From: Burkholderia pseudomultivorans
GTDB lineage: Bacteria > Pseudomonadota > Gammaproteobacteria > Burkholderiales > Burkholderiaceae
Direction of reading: 5' to 3'
DNA length: 64,000 bases
NCBI RefSeq assembly: GCF_001718415.1
Contig: NZ_CP013378.1
Coordinates: 3,968,001 to 4,032,000, forward strand
Positions 53,642 to 64,000 of the stretch are shown piece by piece. Numbering within the stretch: position 1 is the first letter of the stretch; each line of letters begins with the position of its first letter. The notes under the pieces are model-generated. The model did not search any database, was not told where the DNA came from, and saw only the letters and a list, made by a program, of their open reading frames with translations. A program made the position numbers and the translations under genes.

Positions 53642-54829
53642 TCAGACCACCGTGATCGCCAGCGCGCTTTCGCGATAGTGCTTCGCCGCCTTGTCGGTTT
53701 CGCCGAGATGCTCGAACAGGCGCGCGAGCGCGCGATGCGTGCGCACCTTCAGCGCCTCGTTGTCGGCGAGCTTCAGCGCCGCCTCGAGGAACGACTGCGC
53801 CTTACCCCACAGCTGCTGCTGCTGGCACAGGCGGCCGAGCGCGAACAGCAGGTCGGCGTCCTCCGGATGATCCTTCTTCCACCCTTCGGCCTTCTGGATC
53901 AGCGGCAGCGCATCGGCGCCCGCCGTATCCGGATAGCGGCGCAGCAGGCGCGCGTCCCAGTTGTGCGCGAGCGCCTCCTCGACGATGCGGCGCGCTTCGG
54001 TGCGGCGCTCGAGCGGCACCAGCAGGTCGGCCGCGAGATCGGCGAGACGCGGCGACTGGCGCTCGGCCGGCGACAGCGACTGCCACACCTCGAGCAGCGC
54101 GTCCGGATCGTGCCGGCGTTCGCGCAGCAGGTTTTCGGCGGCCTGCTGGCGCAGCCGCACGGCCGCGGCCGGATGCAGCGCCTCGCGCTTCTCGAGCGCC
54201 TTCGCGAGCTTCAGCACCTCGGCCCAGTTCTTCAACTGCTGCTGCGCGCGCAGCGCGACCTGCTGCGCATGGATGCGCTTGCCGCCCGCCTGCAGGTCGG
54301 CCAGCGCGGCGAGCGCACCGTCGGCGTCGCGTGCATCGGCGCGCATGTCGGCCGCGGCGAGCAGCCGCGCATCCTGCCATTCGGGCGCGTCGACCTTCGA
54401 CAGCCAGTCGTCGCGGCGCGTGTACTCGTGCATCCGGTGCGCGGCGGTGGCGCCGACGAGACTCGCCGCGCCCTGGTTCGCATCGACCGCCAGCGCTTCG
54501 CGCGCGGCCTTCTCGGCGCGCGAGAAGCGGCCCGCGTACAGATTGGCGATCGCATCGCGCAGCGACGCCTGCGCCTTCTCGTTGCGCGCGCGCGCGCGAT
54601 ACGCGGCGACGCGCTGCGGCATGCGCCAGATGTTGCGCACGATGCGCAGCAGTGCATACACGACGATGAACAGCACGACGACGGCGATCACGAACAGGTT
54701 CAGCGACACGTCGACGCGATACGGCGGGTAGACGAGCAGCACCTGCCCCGCATCGAAACGGCCGACCGTGGCCAGCGCGACGGCGATCGCGAACAGGATC
54801 GCGAGCCAGACGATTCCTCGAAGCGTCAT
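53642..54829 (-). CDS. hemY: HemY-like TPR membrane protein of the haem operon
   Basis: The 395-residue protein has two N-terminal helices (about residues 5-22 and 42-63, with RVDVSLNLFVIAVVVLFIVVYALLRIV) and a large region of TPR helices from about 85, as in the HemY family. It sits in the inner membrane and is proposed to scaffold or modulate haem synthesis; it is not the protoporphyrinogen oxidase of Gram-positives that shares the name. It starts 2 bp after hemDX, so the genes are coupled. Confidence 0.9.
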   Translation of the reverse strand: MTLRGIVWLAILFAIAVALATVGRFDAGQVLLVYPPYRVDVSLNLFVIAVVVLFIVVYALLRIVRNIWRMPQRVAAYRARARNEKAQASLRDAIANLYAGRFSRAEKAAREALAVDANQGAASLVGATAAHRMHEYTRRDDWLSKVDAPEWQDARLLAAADMRADARDADGALAALADLQAGGKRIHAQQVALRAQQQLKNWAEVLKLAKALEKREALHPAAAVRLRQQAAENLLRERRHDPDALLEVWQSLSPAERQSPRLADLAADLLVPLERRTEARRIVEEALAHNWDARLLRRYPDTAGADALPLIQKAEGWKKDHPEDADLLFALGRLCQQQQLWGKAQSFLEAALKLADNEALKVRTHRALARLFEHLGETDKAAKHYRESALAITVV

Positions 54830-54831
54830 CG

Positions 54832-56805
54832 TTACCCCCGGCTCTTGAACTGCTGAACGGCGTTCAGGCTCGTGTTCAGGTTCGGCACCGCGACCGTCAG
54901 CGATGCGCCGTCGACCTGTTTCAGCAGATCCTCGACGGTCTGCGTGTCCTTCGACGCCTGATCGAAATACTTGCCGAGCGACGCCTGCGCGGCGTGCAGG
55001 TCGGCCTTCATCGCGGACTCGTTGCGCGCGAGCAGCGACAGCCGCGCGGTCAGCAGGCGCAGCTTCACGTTCTCGCGCACGAAGTAGCCCTGGTCGGGCG
55101 ACGCGAGCATCGCGTCGGCGTTGTCGATCCGGCGCACCTGCACGAGGCCCTTCAACTGCTGGCCGAGGCCGGCCGAGAAGTCATGCCACCACACCTTCCA
55201 GCGCGGCTCGCCGGCCGCGACCGCGGCCGATGCCGCGGTCGGCTCGACCGCCTTCGGCGCCGCATGCGGGACGATCGCCTCGCCGGCGAGCGGCAGCGCG
55301 TCGATCTTGCCAATCGCGTCGTCGAGCTTGATCGCGAGGCCCGTGAGGTCGGCCGACGGCGCGGCCTTCAGCTTCTCGATGTCCTGGGCGAGTGCCTTGC
55401 GCACCGTGACGGCCTGCGCGCTCTGCGAGGTCGCGAGGCGCGCGTCGGCGTTCTGCAGCGCGATCAGCGCGAGCTGCGTATTGCCGGTCAGCTGCAGCTG
55501 CTGGCTCGCGCTCGACAGCATCTGATCGACTTCCTCGAGCATCCACGCATCGCGGTTGCGCGAGAGATCCTGGTATTGCTGCTGCAGCGCCTGCTGCGCG
55601 TTCTGTGCGTCGGCCAGCTTGCCGTCGAGCTGCGCGAGCTGCGTGTCGACCTGATGCGCGCTCGCGAGCGCCTGCTCGGTCTTGGTGCGGGTCTCGGCCG
55701 TCTGGGCGTCGAGCGCCTTCTGGCGCGCGACCAGCGCGTCGTCGAGCCGGTCGACCTTGCGGTTCAGCGCGTAGCCGCCGACGCCCGCCGCGCAGCCGAG
55801 CACGACGACGACCAGCCACAGCAGCGCGCTGCCGCCGCGGCGCGCGGGCGGCTCGGACGCCATGTACGCGGGCCGGGACGGCGGTGCGGATGCAGCGGCC
55901 GGCTGGGAAGCGACACTTTTGGAATCGTTGGTATCTGTCATGCGTTTATTCACCGGTGCGGCTGTCGCCGGTTGGACGGCCTCGTCGGCCATCGTTCGAA
56001 ACGCGCGGACGATGCGCTCATCGCCCGCGCCGGTCAGCGTAATCCTATCAAAACCGAGTGCGCGCGCGGTCTGCTCGATCCGCGGATGCGGCGTCACGAG
56101 CGGCGCGTGCTTCAGCGCGTCGATCTCGGCGTCGTTCAGGTGCGTGCGCGCCAGTTCGTGCAGGTTGCGCACGCCCTCCGAGCTCGTCACGAGCCACGCA
56201 TGCGGCTCGCCGCCGAGCAGCGCATGCACGCGCTCCCATGCGCCGATGCGCGGCTCGGGCACGACGCGACGATAGGCGGCGACCAGCGTCACGTCGGCGC
56301 CCGCGTCGCGCAGGCGGTCGGCGAGCCATTCGCGGCCGCCGTCGCCGCGCACGATCAGCACGCGCTTGCCGGACAGCGCGTGCGCGCCGCCGAACGCGGC
56401 TTCGATGCTCGCGTACAGGCTTTCGGAGTCGTAATGCGGTGCGCTGCCGTCGGCGGGCGCCTGCGGCGCGATCACGCGATACGCGGGCGCCGCGATCCCG
56501 TGACGCTCGAGCGCCGCGACGCTGCCGGGCCCGACCACGCCGACCGGCAACGCGTTCGGCCAGATCGCGCCGTACTGCGCGAGCGCGCGGTCGATCGCGT
56601 TCGGCGACACGAAGATCACCAGCGCGTAGTCGGCCAGCGCCGCGAACGCGGCGGCCAGCGGCGCCGGATCGTCGAGCGGCGCAATGTCGATCAGCGGAAA
56701 TTCGAGCACCTCGCAACCGGCTGCGGCCAGTTGCGACGCGAGCCCGGCCGACTGTCCGTCCGGGCGTGTCAGGACGGCGGTGAACGCGCGCGCGCCGCCC
56801 GCCAT
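54832..56805 (-). CDS. hemDX: Fused uroporphyrinogen-III synthase / HemX membrane protein
   Basis: The 657-residue protein joins two functions. Residues 1-265 are uroporphyrinogen-III synthase (HemD), starting RAFTAVLTRPDGQSAGL, with VIFVSPNAIDRAL and a late AWLVTSSEGVRNL. After a linker, a membrane helix at about 329-348 (LLWLVVVVLGCAAGVGGYAL) leads into a coiled-coil HemX domain. An internal ATG at codon 289 could allow a separate HemX product. HemD closes hydroxymethylbilane to uroporphyrinogen III. Its ATG overlaps the hemC stop by one base. The fusion is known in Burkholderia-like genomes. Confidence 0.9.
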   Translation of the reverse strand: MAGGARAFTAVLTRPDGQSAGLASQLAAAGCEVLEFPLIDIAPLDDPAPLAAAFAALADYALVIFVSPNAIDRALAQYGAIWPNALPVGVVGPGSVAALERHGIAAPAYRVIAPQAPADGSAPHYDSESLYASIEAAFGGAHALSGKRVLIVRGDGGREWLADRLRDAGADVTLVAAYRRVVPEPRIGAWERVHALLGGEPHAWLVTSSEGVRNLHELARTHLNDAEIDALKHAPLVTPHPRIEQTARALGFDRITLTGAGDERIVRAFRTMADEAVQPATAAPVNKRMTDTNDSKSVASQPAAASAPPSRPAYMASEPPARRGGSALLWLVVVVLGCAAGVGGYALNRKVDRLDDALVARQKALDAQTAETRTKTEQALASAHQVDTQLAQLDGKLADAQNAQQALQQQYQDLSRNRDAWMLEEVDQMLSSASQQLQLTGNTQLALIALQNADARLATSQSAQAVTVRKALAQDIEKLKAAPSADLTGLAIKLDDAIGKIDALPLAGEAIVPHAAPKAVEPTAASAAVAAGEPRWKVWWHDFSAGLGQQLKGLVQVRRIDNADAMLASPDQGYFVRENVKLRLLTARLSLLARNESAMKADLHAAQASLGKYFDQASKDTQTVEDLLKQVDGASLTVAVPNLNTSLNAVQQFKSRG

Positions 56806-57806
56806 CAGGCCTCGCCCTTGCCGGCCTGCGAGGCGGCGAGCAGCGCGTGGACGATCTCGAGCGCCCCCTGCGCCTCGAGCTCGTCGGACACCGCGCGGCC
56901 GAGCGCGAGCGCATCGGCGACGGTCATCACGGCCGCGCATTCCTCGGCCGTCAGCACGCGCTTGCCGTCGGTCGTCGACACGCGGCCCTGCAGATACAGC
57001 TCGCCCGCCCGCCATACCGCGTGCGCGGCGAGCGGCACCTCGCAGCTGCCGCCGAGCGCGCGCGACACCATCCGCTCGGCCTCGACCGCGAGGGCGGTCT
57101 GCGCGTCGTGCAGCGGCGCGAGCCACGCGGCGACGTCGTCGCGGTGCGCGGCGATCTCGATGCCGAGCGCGCCCTGGCCGGCCGCGGGCGGGCTGTCCTC
57201 GACGTCGAGCAGCGCGCGGATCCGCGCTTCGAGACCGAGGCGCTTCAGGCCGGCGGCGGCGAGAATGATGCCCGCGTAGTCGCCGCGATCGAGCTTCGAC
57301 AGGCGCGTGTCGAGGTTGCCGCGCAGCGGCAGCACCTGCAGGTGCGGATAGCGCGCGCGCAGCATCGCCTCGCGGCGCAGGCTCGAGGTGCCGACGACCG
57401 CGCCGGCCGGCAGCGCGTCGAGCGACGCGTAGTCGTTCGACACGAACGCGTCGCGCGGATCCTCGCGGCTCATGATCGCGGCGAGCGAGAAGCCGTCGGG
57501 CAGCGCCATCGGCACGTCCTTCAGCGAATGCACGGCGAGATCGGCGCGACCGTCGGCGAGCGCGTTCTCGAGTTCCTTCACGAACAGACCCTTGCCGCCC
57601 ACCTTCGACAGCGTGCGATCGAGAATCTGGTCGCCGCGGGTCGTCATCCCGAGGATTTTTACGTCGCAAGCTGGATATAATTTGCGCAGCGCATCACGCA
57701 CATGTTCGGCTTGCCACATCGCCAGGCGGCTCTCTCGCGAGGCAATCGTCAGCGTCGCCGGCGGCTGTGCCTGTTTCGGCCCGGCCGAAAGGATCTCGGA
57801 ATTCAT
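56805..57806 (-). CDS. hemC: Hydroxymethylbilane synthase (porphobilinogen deaminase)
   Basis: The 333-residue enzyme has [16 protein letters not shown], the active-site [24 protein letters not shown] and [12 protein letters not shown]. The dipyrromethane-cofactor cysteine is Cys255 in [11 protein letters not shown]. It polymerises four porphobilinogens for haem synthesis. It leads the hemC-hemDX-hemY operon and is divergent from ppc. The start ATG at 57806 is chosen by alignment; the ribosome site is weak. Confidence 0.95.
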   Translation of the reverse strand: MNSEILSAGPKQAQPPATLTIASRESRLAMWQAEHVRDALRKLYPACDVKILGMTTRGDQILDRTLSKVGGKGLFVKELENALADGRADLAVHSLKDVPMALPDGFSLAAIMSREDPRDAFVSNDYASLDALPAGAVVGTSSLRREAMLRARYPHLQVLPLRGNLDTRLSKLDRGDYAGIILAAAGLKRLGLEARIRALLDVEDSPPAAGQGALGIEIAAHRDDVAAWLAPLHDAQTALAVEAERMVSRALGGSCEVPLAAHAVWRAGELYLQGRVSTTDGKRVLTAEECAAVMTVADALALGRAVSDELEAQGALEIVHALLAASQAGKGEA

Positions 57807-57954
57807 TGCAGGAACATCGAAGGACGGGATTGAAGATCGAACAATGGTAGCACGCACGCCCCAGCCCGCCCGGGCCTGGAGCCCGCGCCGCGCCGCCCGC
57901 GCGCGGCGCGCGGCGCCGATGCGCAGATATGCCGCACCCAGCTGGTTGCTTGAC

Positions 57955-57981
57955 CGCAGTTCCCGCAGTTCCCGCAGTTCC
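57955..57981. repeat. 9-bp tandem repeat (CGCAGTTCC, 3 copies) in the hemC/ppc spacer
   Basis: Three exact copies of CGCAGTTCC lie 33-59 bases before the ppc start. They may vary in number or be regulator half-sites, but no function is known. Confidence 0.75.
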
Positions 57982-58013
57982 TTTTGACTCGAGCTTTCCC
58001 AAGGAAACCCATC

Positions 58014-60998
58014 GTGAAGTCTTCCGGATCGGCGCGTACGACACGCCGCAATGCTGCCCTGCCCTCCACCGACGCTCCGACGAGCACCGTCACCACCGCC
58101 GCGAACGGTCGTGCGAAACCGGCAACGAAACCGAAAGCCACGATACCTCAGACAAAACGCGCGGCCGGCGCGGCGAAGCCCGCCGCACGCACGCGCGAGG
58201 ACAAGGACCGCCCGCTGTTCGAGGACATCCGCTTCCTCGGCCGCCTGCTCGGCGACGTGGTGCGCGAACAGGAAGGCGACACCGTGTTCGACGTCGTCGA
58301 GACGATCCGCCAGACCGCCGTCAAGTTCCGCCGCGAGGACGACCACGAGGCCGCGCAGACGCTCGAGAAGAAGCTGCGCAAGCTGACGCCGGAGCAGACG
58401 GTGAGCGTCGTGCGCGCGTTCAGCTATTTCTCGCATCTCGCGAACATCGCCGAGGACCGTCATCACAACCGTCGCCGCCGCATCCACGCGCTGGCCGGCT
58501 CGGCGCCGCAGCCGGGCACGATGGCCTATGCGCTCGACCAGCTGAAGACGACCGGCAATGCATCGAAGCGCCTGCTGCAGCGCTTCTTCGACGACGCGCT
58601 GATCGTGCCCGTGCTGACCGCGCACCCGACCGAGGTGCAGCGCAAGAGCATCCTCGACGCGCAGCACGACATCGCGCGGCTGCTCGCCGAGCGCGACCAG
58701 GAACTGACCGCACGCGAGCGCCAGCACAACGAAGCGATGCTGCGCGCGCGCGTGACCGCGCTGTGGCAGACCCGCATGCTGCGCGACGCGCGCCTGACCG
58801 TCGGCGACGAGATCGAGAACGCGCTGTCGTACTACCGCGCGACCTTCCTCGACGAACTGCCCGCGCTGTACGGCGACATCGAGGCCGCGCTCGCCGAGCA
58901 CGGCCTGCCCGCGCGCGTGCCCGCGTTCTTCCAGATGGGCAGCTGGATCGGCGGCGACCGCGACGGCAACCCGAACGTGACGGCCGCGACGCTCGACGAG
59001 GCGATCAACCGCCAGTCGGCGGTGATCCTCGAGCACTACCTGGAACAGGTGCACAAGCTCGGCGCCGAGCTGTCGGTGTCGAACCTGCTGGTCGGCGCGA
59101 ACGACGCGGTGAAGGCGCTCGCGGCAGCGTCGCCCGACCAGTCGCCGCACCGCGTCGACGAACCTTACCGCCGCGCGCTGATCGGCATCTACACGCGGCT
59201 CGCCGCGAGCGCGCGCGTGCGTCTCGGCGAAGGCACGGTGCCGGTGCGCAGCGCCGGACGCGGCGCGCCGCCGGTGCGCGCGACGCCGTACGCGGATTCC
59301 GACGAATTCGTCGCCGACCTGAAGGTGCTGACCGCTTCGCTCGCCGAGCATCACGGCGCGTCGCTCGCCGCACCGCGCCTCGCGCCGCTGATGCGCGCGG
59401 CCGAGGTGTTCGGCTTCCATCTCGCGAGCATCGACCTGCGCCAGAGCTCGGACATCCACGAGGCGGTGGTCGCCGAACTGTTCGCGCGCGCGGGCGTCGA
59501 GGCCGACTACGCGGGGCTCGCCGAGGAAGACAAGCAGCGCGTGCTGCTGGCGGCGCTCGCCGACCCGCGCCCGCTGCGCTCGCCGTACATCGAATACTCG
59601 GCGCTCGCGCAGAGCGAGCTCGGCGTGTTCGAGAAGGCGCGCGACGTGCGCGCGCAGTTCGGCGCACGCGCGGTGCGCAACTACATCATCTCGCATACGG
59701 AAACGGTCAGCGACCTCGTCGAGGTGCTGCTGCTGCAGAAGGAAACCGGGCTGCTCGACGGCACGCTCGGCACGCCCGACGGCCATGCGCGCAGCGGCCT
59801 GATGGTGATCCCGCTGTTCGAGACGATCCCCGACCTGCGCGACGCGTCGCGCATCATGCGCGAGTACTTCGCGCTGCCGGGCGTCGAGGCGCTGATCGCG
59901 CACCAGGGCGGCGAGCAGGAAGTGATGCTCGGCTACTCGGACAGCAACAAGGACGGCGGCTTCCTGACGTCGAACTGGGAGCTGTACCGCGCCGAGCTCG
60001 CGCTCGTCGAACTGTTCCGTGCGCGCAAGATCACGCTGCGGCTGTTCCACGGCCGCGGCGGCACGGTCGGCCGCGGCGGCGGCCCGACCTACCAGGCGAT
60101 CCTGTCGCAGCCGCCGGGCACCGTGAACGGCCAGATCCGCCTGACCGAACAGGGCGAGGTGATCGCGAGCAAGTTCGCGAACCCCGAGATCGGCCGGCGC
60201 AACCTCGAGACGGTGGTCGCCGCGACGCTCGAGGCGTCGCTGCTGCCGCAGTCGAACGCACCGGCGCAACTGCCCGCGTTCGAGGCCGCGATGCAGACGC
60301 TGTCCGACGAGGCGATGGCCGCGTACCGTGCGCTCGTCTACGAAACGCCCGGCTTCACCGACTACTTCTTCTCGTCGACGCCGATCACCGAGATCGCCGA
60401 GCTGAACATCGGCAGCCGTCCGGCGTCGCGCAAGCTGCAGGATCCGAAGAACCGCCGGATCGAGGATCTGCGCGCGATTCCGTGGGGCTTCTCGTGGGGC
60501 CAGTGCCGGCTGCTGCTGACCGGCTGGTACGGCTTCGGCAGCGCGGTGAGCGCGTACCTCGACGGCGCGGGCGACGCAGCCGAGCGCGGCAAGCGGCTCG
60601 CACTGCTGAAGAAGATGAACAAGACCTGGCCGTTCTTCGCGAACCTGCTGTCGAACATGGACATGGTGCTCGCGAAGACCGATCTCGCGGTCGCCTCGCG
60701 CTATGCGCAGCTGGTGGCCGACCGCAAGCTGCGCAAGCACGTGTTCGAGCGGATCGTCGCCGAATGGGAGCGCACCTCGCAGGCGCTCGCGGAAATCACC
60801 GGGCACGAAGGCCGCCTCGCGACCAACCCGCTGCTCGCGCGTTCGATCAAGAACCGCTTCCCGTATCTCGACCCGCTGAACCATCTGCAGGTCGAACTGA
60901 TCAAGCGACACCGCGCGGGCGATACCAACGCGCGGCTGCGCCGAGGCATTCATCTGACGATCAACGGGATCGCGGCCGGCCTGCGCAACACGGGCTGA
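58014..60998 (+). CDS. ppc: Phosphoenolpyruvate carboxylase
   Basis: The 994-residue enzyme is longer than E. coli PEPC by an Ala/Lys/Thr-rich N-terminal extension of about 60 residues. Catalytic motifs are intact: [12 protein letters not shown] (His204), [33 protein letters not shown] and the essential C-terminal NTG. It carboxylates PEP to oxaloacetate to refill the TCA cycle. The start is GTG at 58014 with AAGGAAA upstream; no ATG fits. It is divergent from hemC and ends at a strong terminator. Confidence 0.96.
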   Translation: MKSSGSARTTRRNAALPSTDAPTSTVTTAANGRAKPATKPKATIPQTKRAAGAAKPAARTREDKDRPLFEDIRFLGRLLGDVVREQEGDTVFDVVETIRQTAVKFRREDDHEAAQTLEKKLRKLTPEQTVSVVRAFSYFSHLANIAEDRHHNRRRRIHALAGSAPQPGTMAYALDQLKTTGNASKRLLQRFFDDALIVPVLTAHPTEVQRKSILDAQHDIARLLAERDQELTARERQHNEAMLRARVTALWQTRMLRDARLTVGDEIENALSYYRATFLDELPALYGDIEAALAEHGLPARVPAFFQMGSWIGGDRDGNPNVTAATLDEAINRQSAVILEHYLEQVHKLGAELSVSNLLVGANDAVKALAAASPDQSPHRVDEPYRRALIGIYTRLAASARVRLGEGTVPVRSAGRGAPPVRATPYADSDEFVADLKVLTASLAEHHGASLAAPRLAPLMRAAEVFGFHLASIDLRQSSDIHEAVVAELFARAGVEADYAGLAEEDKQRVLLAALADPRPLRSPYIEYSALAQSELGVFEKARDVRAQFGARAVRNYIISHTETVSDLVEVLLLQKETGLLDGTLGTPDGHARSGLMVIPLFETIPDLRDASRIMREYFALPGVEALIAHQGGEQEVMLGYSDSNKDGGFLTSNWELYRAELALVELFRARKITLRLFHGRGGTVGRGGGPTYQAILSQPPGTVNGQIRLTEQGEVIASKFANPEIGRRNLETVVAATLEASLLPQSNAPAQLPAFEAAMQTLSDEAMAAYRALVYETPGFTDYFFSSTPITEIAELNIGSRPASRKLQDPKNRRIEDLRAIPWGFSWGQCRLLLTGWYGFGSAVSAYLDGAGDAAERGKRLALLKKMNKTWPFFANLLSNMDMVLAKTDLAVASRYAQLVADRKLRKHVFERIVAEWERTSQALAEITGHEGRLATNPLLARSIKNRFPYLDPLNHLQVELIKRHRAGDTNARLRRGIHLTINGIAAGLRNTG

Positions 60999-61047
60999 TC
61001 CGCATGCGGCGGCGCCGGTGCACGCCGGTGCCCGACCGGCGCGACAG

Positions 61048-61086
61048 AAGCCGCGACACGCCGCTACGCGTGTCGCGGCTTTTTTC
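61048..61086 (+). terminator. Terminator of ppc
   Basis: AAGCCGCGACACG (61048-61060) pairs with CGTGTCGCGGCTT (61069-61081) as a perfect 13-bp stem, followed by T5. It may also end the convergent methyltransferase gene, which stops at 61090. Confidence 0.93.
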
Positions 61087-61089
61087 ATC

Positions 61090-61842
61090 TCAATGCGCGT
61101 CGATCAGCAGCGCATCGTGCTCGAACGACCCGTCGGCCTGCACCGCGTAGTACGCGCGCACCTCGTCGGGCGCATGCGCCCACAACGCGCGAATGCCGGC
61201 GACGCTGTCTTCCGGCGTGCGGATCCGCTCGACCCACGTCGCGAAGTCGATCGGCAGGCGCCAGCGGCTGTGCACCTGCGCGTCGAAACCGGCCTCGCGG
61301 AACATCGCGAGCCATTCGTCGGCGCGGTAGTCGCGCACGTGCGACGCGTCGCGCAGCACTTCGGCCGCCTGCAGGTACGTGTCGAGCAGCGGATGGTCGT
61401 TGCCCGCAATGTCGATCATCAGCACGCGGCCCCCCGGCTTCAGCACGCGCCGCACCTCGGCGAGCGCCGCGCGCACGTCGTGCCAGTGGTGCGCGCTCAT
61501 CCGGCTCACGACCCAGTCGAACCTCGCCGCGTCGAACGGCAGGCGCTCGGCCGGCCCCTGCTGCGTGCGGATGTTCGCGAGCCCGCGCTCGCGCGCGGCC
61601 GCGTCGACGGTCGCGAGCATCGGCGCGGCAAGGTCGTACGCGACCACCTCGCGCACGTGCGGCGCGACCGCGAAACTCGCGTGGCCCGCGCCGCAGCCGA
61701 GATCGAGCACCGCCGCGTCGGGCGTCGCGCGCATCGCGTCGGCGAGCGTCTGCAGATCGGCGCCCGTCGCGTGGACGGTGCTCGTCAGATAGGCGGCGGC
61801 CGTCGTGCCGAATGCGTCGGCGACCTGGTCGTGGTGTTTCAT
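61090..61842 (-). CDS. Class I SAM-dependent methyltransferase
   Basis: The 250-residue enzyme has the class I SAM fold. Motif I is [12 protein letters not shown] (45-56), motif II includes [10 protein letters not shown], and [15 protein letters not shown] is motif IV/V, as in UbiE/Methyltransf_11 proteins. The substrate is unknown. AGGAG lies about ten bases before the ATG at 61842. It is divergent from an XRE regulator, whose product may control it through the palindrome at 61991. Confidence 0.88.
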   Translation of the reverse strand: MKHHDQVADAFGTTAAAYLTSTVHATGADLQTLADAMRATPDAAVLDLGCGAGHASFAVAPHVREVVAYDLAAPMLATVDAAARERGLANIRTQQGPAERLPFDAARFDWVVSRMSAHHWHDVRAALAEVRRVLKPGGRVLMIDIAGNDHPLLDTYLQAAEVLRDASHVRDYRADEWLAMFREAGFDAQVHSRWRLPIDFATWVERIRTPEDSVAGIRALWAHAPDEVRAYYAVQADGSFEHDALLIDAH

Positions 61843-61990
61843 CGCATGTTTCTCCTGTCTGATCCGCGAGCGCATCGGCGCCGGCGGCCCCGTGCACGGT
61901 GGCGCGCCGTCGCGCTGGCGCAGGTCCCGTGCCGGGTCGGTCGTGTGGACGCTGCCTGTCAGCGCACGAGCCGCTACAATAGGCCTGCGT

Positions 61991-62004
61991 TTGTACCAGT
62001 ACAA
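61991..62004. promoter_or_regulatory. Palindrome TTGTAC-CA-GTACAA, candidate operator of the XRE regulator
   Basis: A perfect 6-bp inverted repeat with a 2-nt centre lies in the 231-base divergent spacer, 70 bases before the regulator start. It fits a dimeric HTH site. Confidence 0.5.
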
Positions 62005-62073
62005 GTCAAGTAGTTATTCTGGTATTCGATACACCTGTCAAATCCTTTGCCGCCTGCGCTTCGCCGTTTTCGC

Positions 62074-62886
62074 ATGAACCCTTCCTCCTCCTCCGCGCCT
62101 GTCCCGCCGCTCGACGCCACGCCCGCCCGTGCGCTCGGCGAATTCATCCGTGCCCACCGCGAGCGGCTGTCGCCGCAGGCCGTCGGCCTGCCGCCCGGCC
62201 CGCGCCGCCGCACGCCGGGGCTGCGGCGCGAGGAAGTCGCGCAGCTGTGCGGCGTCAGCCCGACCTGGTACACCTGGATCGAACAGGGCCGCCCCGTGTC
62301 GGCGTCGGCCGACGCGCTCGCGCGGATCGCGGTCGCGCTGCAGCTGTCGAAGGCCGAGCGCGCGTACCTGTTCGAGCTGGCCGCCCAGCGCGATCCGGCC
62401 GAGCCCGACGTCGCGGCCGGCGACCTGCCGCCGACGCTCGCCGCTACCGTCGCGGCGATCGCGACGCCCGCCTACGTGCTCGACCGCCAATGGAACGCGC
62501 TCGCGTGGAACGCGCCGGCCACCGCGCTGTTTACCGGCTGGCTCGACGGCGAGCACGACCGCAACCTGCTGCGCTTCACGTTCATGTCGCCGGCCGCGCG
62601 CACGCTGATCGTCGACTGGGACACCCGCGCACGGCGGCTCGCGGCCGAATTCCGCGCCGATTCGATCCGCCACCTCGCCGACGCGCCGACGCGCGCGCTG
62701 ATCGACGCGCTGACGGCCGGCAGCGACGCGTTCGCGCAGTACTGGGCGTCGCAGGACGTGTTCGAGCGCGAAGGCGGCCTGCGCGAATTCGACCATCCGC
62801 AGCACGGCCGGCTCGTGTACCAGCAGATCACGCTGAAGCCCGCGCATCGCGAGGACCTGAAGCTCGTCGTGCTGGTGCGCGACTGA
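62074..62886 (+). CDS. XRE-family regulator with MmyB-like ligand-binding domain
   Basis: The 270-residue protein has an N-terminal helix-turn-helix (about residues 20-85) with [44 protein letters not shown], the hallmark of the MmyB/streptomycete-like XRE group. The C-terminal MmyB domain contains [13 protein letters not shown] and [20 protein letters not shown]. It probably binds a small hydrophobic ligand and represses a neighbour. It is divergent from the methyltransferase and precedes argH by 103 bp. Confidence 0.9.
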   Translation: MNPSSSSAPVPPLDATPARALGEFIRAHRERLSPQAVGLPPGPRRRTPGLRREEVAQLCGVSPTWYTWIEQGRPVSASADALARIAVALQLSKAERAYLFELAAQRDPAEPDVAAGDLPPTLAATVAAIATPAYVLDRQWNALAWNAPATALFTGWLDGEHDRNLLRFTFMSPAARTLIVDWDTRARRLAAEFRADSIRHLADAPTRALIDALTAGSDAFAQYWASQDVFEREGGLREFDHPQHGRLVYQQITLKPAHREDLKLVVLVRD

Positions 62887-62989
62887 CGCGGCTGCCGCGC
62901 GCCGCGCCGCGGCGGGCGGCCCCGCGAATGTTAGAATCCCCGGATTCCTCGGCGGCGCACGCCGCCCAACTCCCCTTCGAAGAATCGCC

Positions 62990-64000
62990 ATGACGTCCCA
63001 ACTGCACAAAAAGGGCGAGGCCTGGTCGGCCCGCTTCTCCGAACCGATGTCGGAGCTGGTCAAGCGCTATACGTCGTCGGTGTTTTTCGACAAGCGCCTC
63101 GCGCTCGTCGACATCGCCGGCTCGCTCGCGCACGCGAACATGCTCGCGGCGCAGAAGATCATCAGCGCCGACGACCTCGCCGCGATCGAACGCGGGATGG
63201 CGCAAATCAAGGGCGAGATCGAGCGCGGCGAGTTCGAATGGCAGCTCGACCTGGAAGACGTCCACCTGAACATCGAGGCGCGCCTGACCGCGCTGATCGG
63301 CGACGCCGGCAAGCGCCTGCACACGGGCCGCTCGCGCAACGACCAGGTCGCGACCGACATCCGCCTGTGGCTGCGCGGCGAGATCGACCGCATCGGCGGC
63401 CTGCTGAACGACCTGCGCGGCGCGCTGATCGACCTCGCGGAACAGAACGCCGACACGATCATGCCGGGCTTCACGCACCTGCAGGTCGCGCAGCCCGTCA
63501 CGTTCGGCCACCACCTGCTCGCGTATGTCGAGATGTTTACGCGCGACGCGCAGCGCATGCGCGACTGCCGCACGCGCGTGAACCGCCTGCCGCTCGGCGC
63601 GGCCGCGCTCGCCGGCACCAGCTACCCGATCGACCGTCATGCGGTCGCGAAGTCGCTCGGCTTCGACGATATCTGCACGAATTCGCTCGACGCGGTGTCC
63701 GATCGTGACTTCGCAATCGAATTCACGGCCGCGGCGGCGCTGGTGATGACGCACGTGTCGCGCTTCTCCGAAGAACTCGTGCTGTGGATGAGCCCGCGCG
63801 TCGGCTTCATCGACATCGCCGACCGCTTCTGCACCGGCAGCTCGATCATGCCGCAGAAGAAGAACCCGGACGTGCCCGAACTCGCGCGCGGCAAGACCGG
63901 CCGCGTGAACGGCCATCTGATGGCGCTGCTCACGCTGATGAAGGGCCAGCCGCTCGCGTACAACAAGGACAACCAGGAAGACAAGGAGCCGCTGTTCGAC
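62990..64000 (+). CDS. argH: Argininosuccinate lyase, N-terminal part (cut by window edge)
   Basis: The first 337 residues are present, and the gene continues beyond 64000. Diagnostic segments are [39 protein letters not shown] and the fumarase/lyase signature [12 protein letters not shown]. It cleaves argininosuccinate to arginine and fumarate in the last arginine-synthesis step. The ATG at 62990 starts [12 protein letters not shown]. The reading frame is intact to the window end. Confidence 0.96.
   Translation, partial: MTSQLHKKGEAWSARFSEPMSELVKRYTSSVFFDKRLALVDIAGSLAHANMLAAQKIISADDLAAIERGMAQIKGEIERGEFEWQLDLEDVHLNIEARLTALIGDAGKRLHTGRSRNDQVATDIRLWLRGEIDRIGGLLNDLRGALIDLAEQNADTIMPGFTHLQVAQPVTFGHHLLAYVEMFTRDAQRMRDCRTRVNRLPLGAAALAGTSYPIDRHAVAKSLGFDDICTNSLDAVSDRDFAIEFTAAAALVMTHVSRFSEELVLWMSPRVGFIDIADRFCTGSSIMPQKKNPDVPELARGKTGRVNGHLMALLTLMKGQPLAYNKDNQEDKEPLFD

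Noticed and set aside
56805..61088. 1427-codon minus-strand frame across ppc
   Set aside because: Only the hemC part (start at 57806) is real; the upstream portion is the shadow of ppc.

Overview
The window is GC-rich (about two-thirds G+C) single-copy chromosomal DNA from a Gram-negative betaproteobacterium. Protein sequences, gene order (parE/parC, hemCDXY next to ppc, glnB next to nadE, HisJQMP) and codon use point to Burkholderia, probably the cepacia complex and its main chromosome. Genes are packed on both strands with short spacers. I see no insertion sequence, prophage, integrase, rRNA or CRISPR array, and no clear foreign island. One tRNA (Arg, CCU anticodon) lies near 18.9 kb. Two genes run off the ends: a MocR/GntR regulator at the left edge and argH at the right edge.

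Layout: 0-5 kb holds a small-molecule and amino-acid cluster (MocR regulator, VOC protein, EamA exporter, PLP aminotransferase, RidA, PhzF). 5-11 kb holds a GGDEF-EAL c-di-GMP enzyme with a possibly structured leader, a chromate transporter, a PACE efflux pump divergent from a LysR regulator, and a CopD-like membrane protein. 11-18 kb holds topoisomerase IV (parE, parC) and the ABC-F protein Uup. 18-27 kb holds a DUF4399 protein, rubredoxin, tRNA-Arg, ecotin, small envelope proteins, a DHA2 exporter, trehalose-phosphate synthase with a small ATPase, and a tandem pair of paralogous lipoproteins.

26.6-34 kb holds a taurine/nitrate-type ABC importer with a fused double permease, a small Cas2-fold-like orphan, an EnvZ/OmpR-type two-component system divergent from a Spy/CpxP-like chaperone, and a pirin paralogue that has lost metal ligands. 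34-44 kb holds a HisJQMP-type amino-acid importer, a GNAT enzyme, a LysR regulator, a general porin, PII and glutamine-dependent NAD synthetase, and a FemAB-like acyltransferase. 44-54 kb holds a secreted GH3 glycosidase divergent from an AraC regulator, a GIY-YIG protein with a long lysine-alanine tail, inorganic pyrophosphatase, and an ALDH-SDR-MFS operon. 53.6-64 kb holds the haem operon hemC-hemDX-hemY, ppc, a methyltransferase divergent from an XRE regulator, and argH.

Most genes belong to known families. The features most worth a second look are regulatory or architectural: paired palindromes between the PACE pump and its LysR gene; OmpR-type direct repeats between the two-component system and the Spy-like gene; DnaA-box-like sites in front of parE; strong intercistronic hairpins in parE-parC and in the amino-acid importer; a possibly structured leader on the c-di-GMP gene; a 14-bp minisatellite between nadE and glnB; the tandem lipoproteins; the Cas2-like orphan; and the ligand-less pirin. 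None proves a wholly new system from sequence alone.
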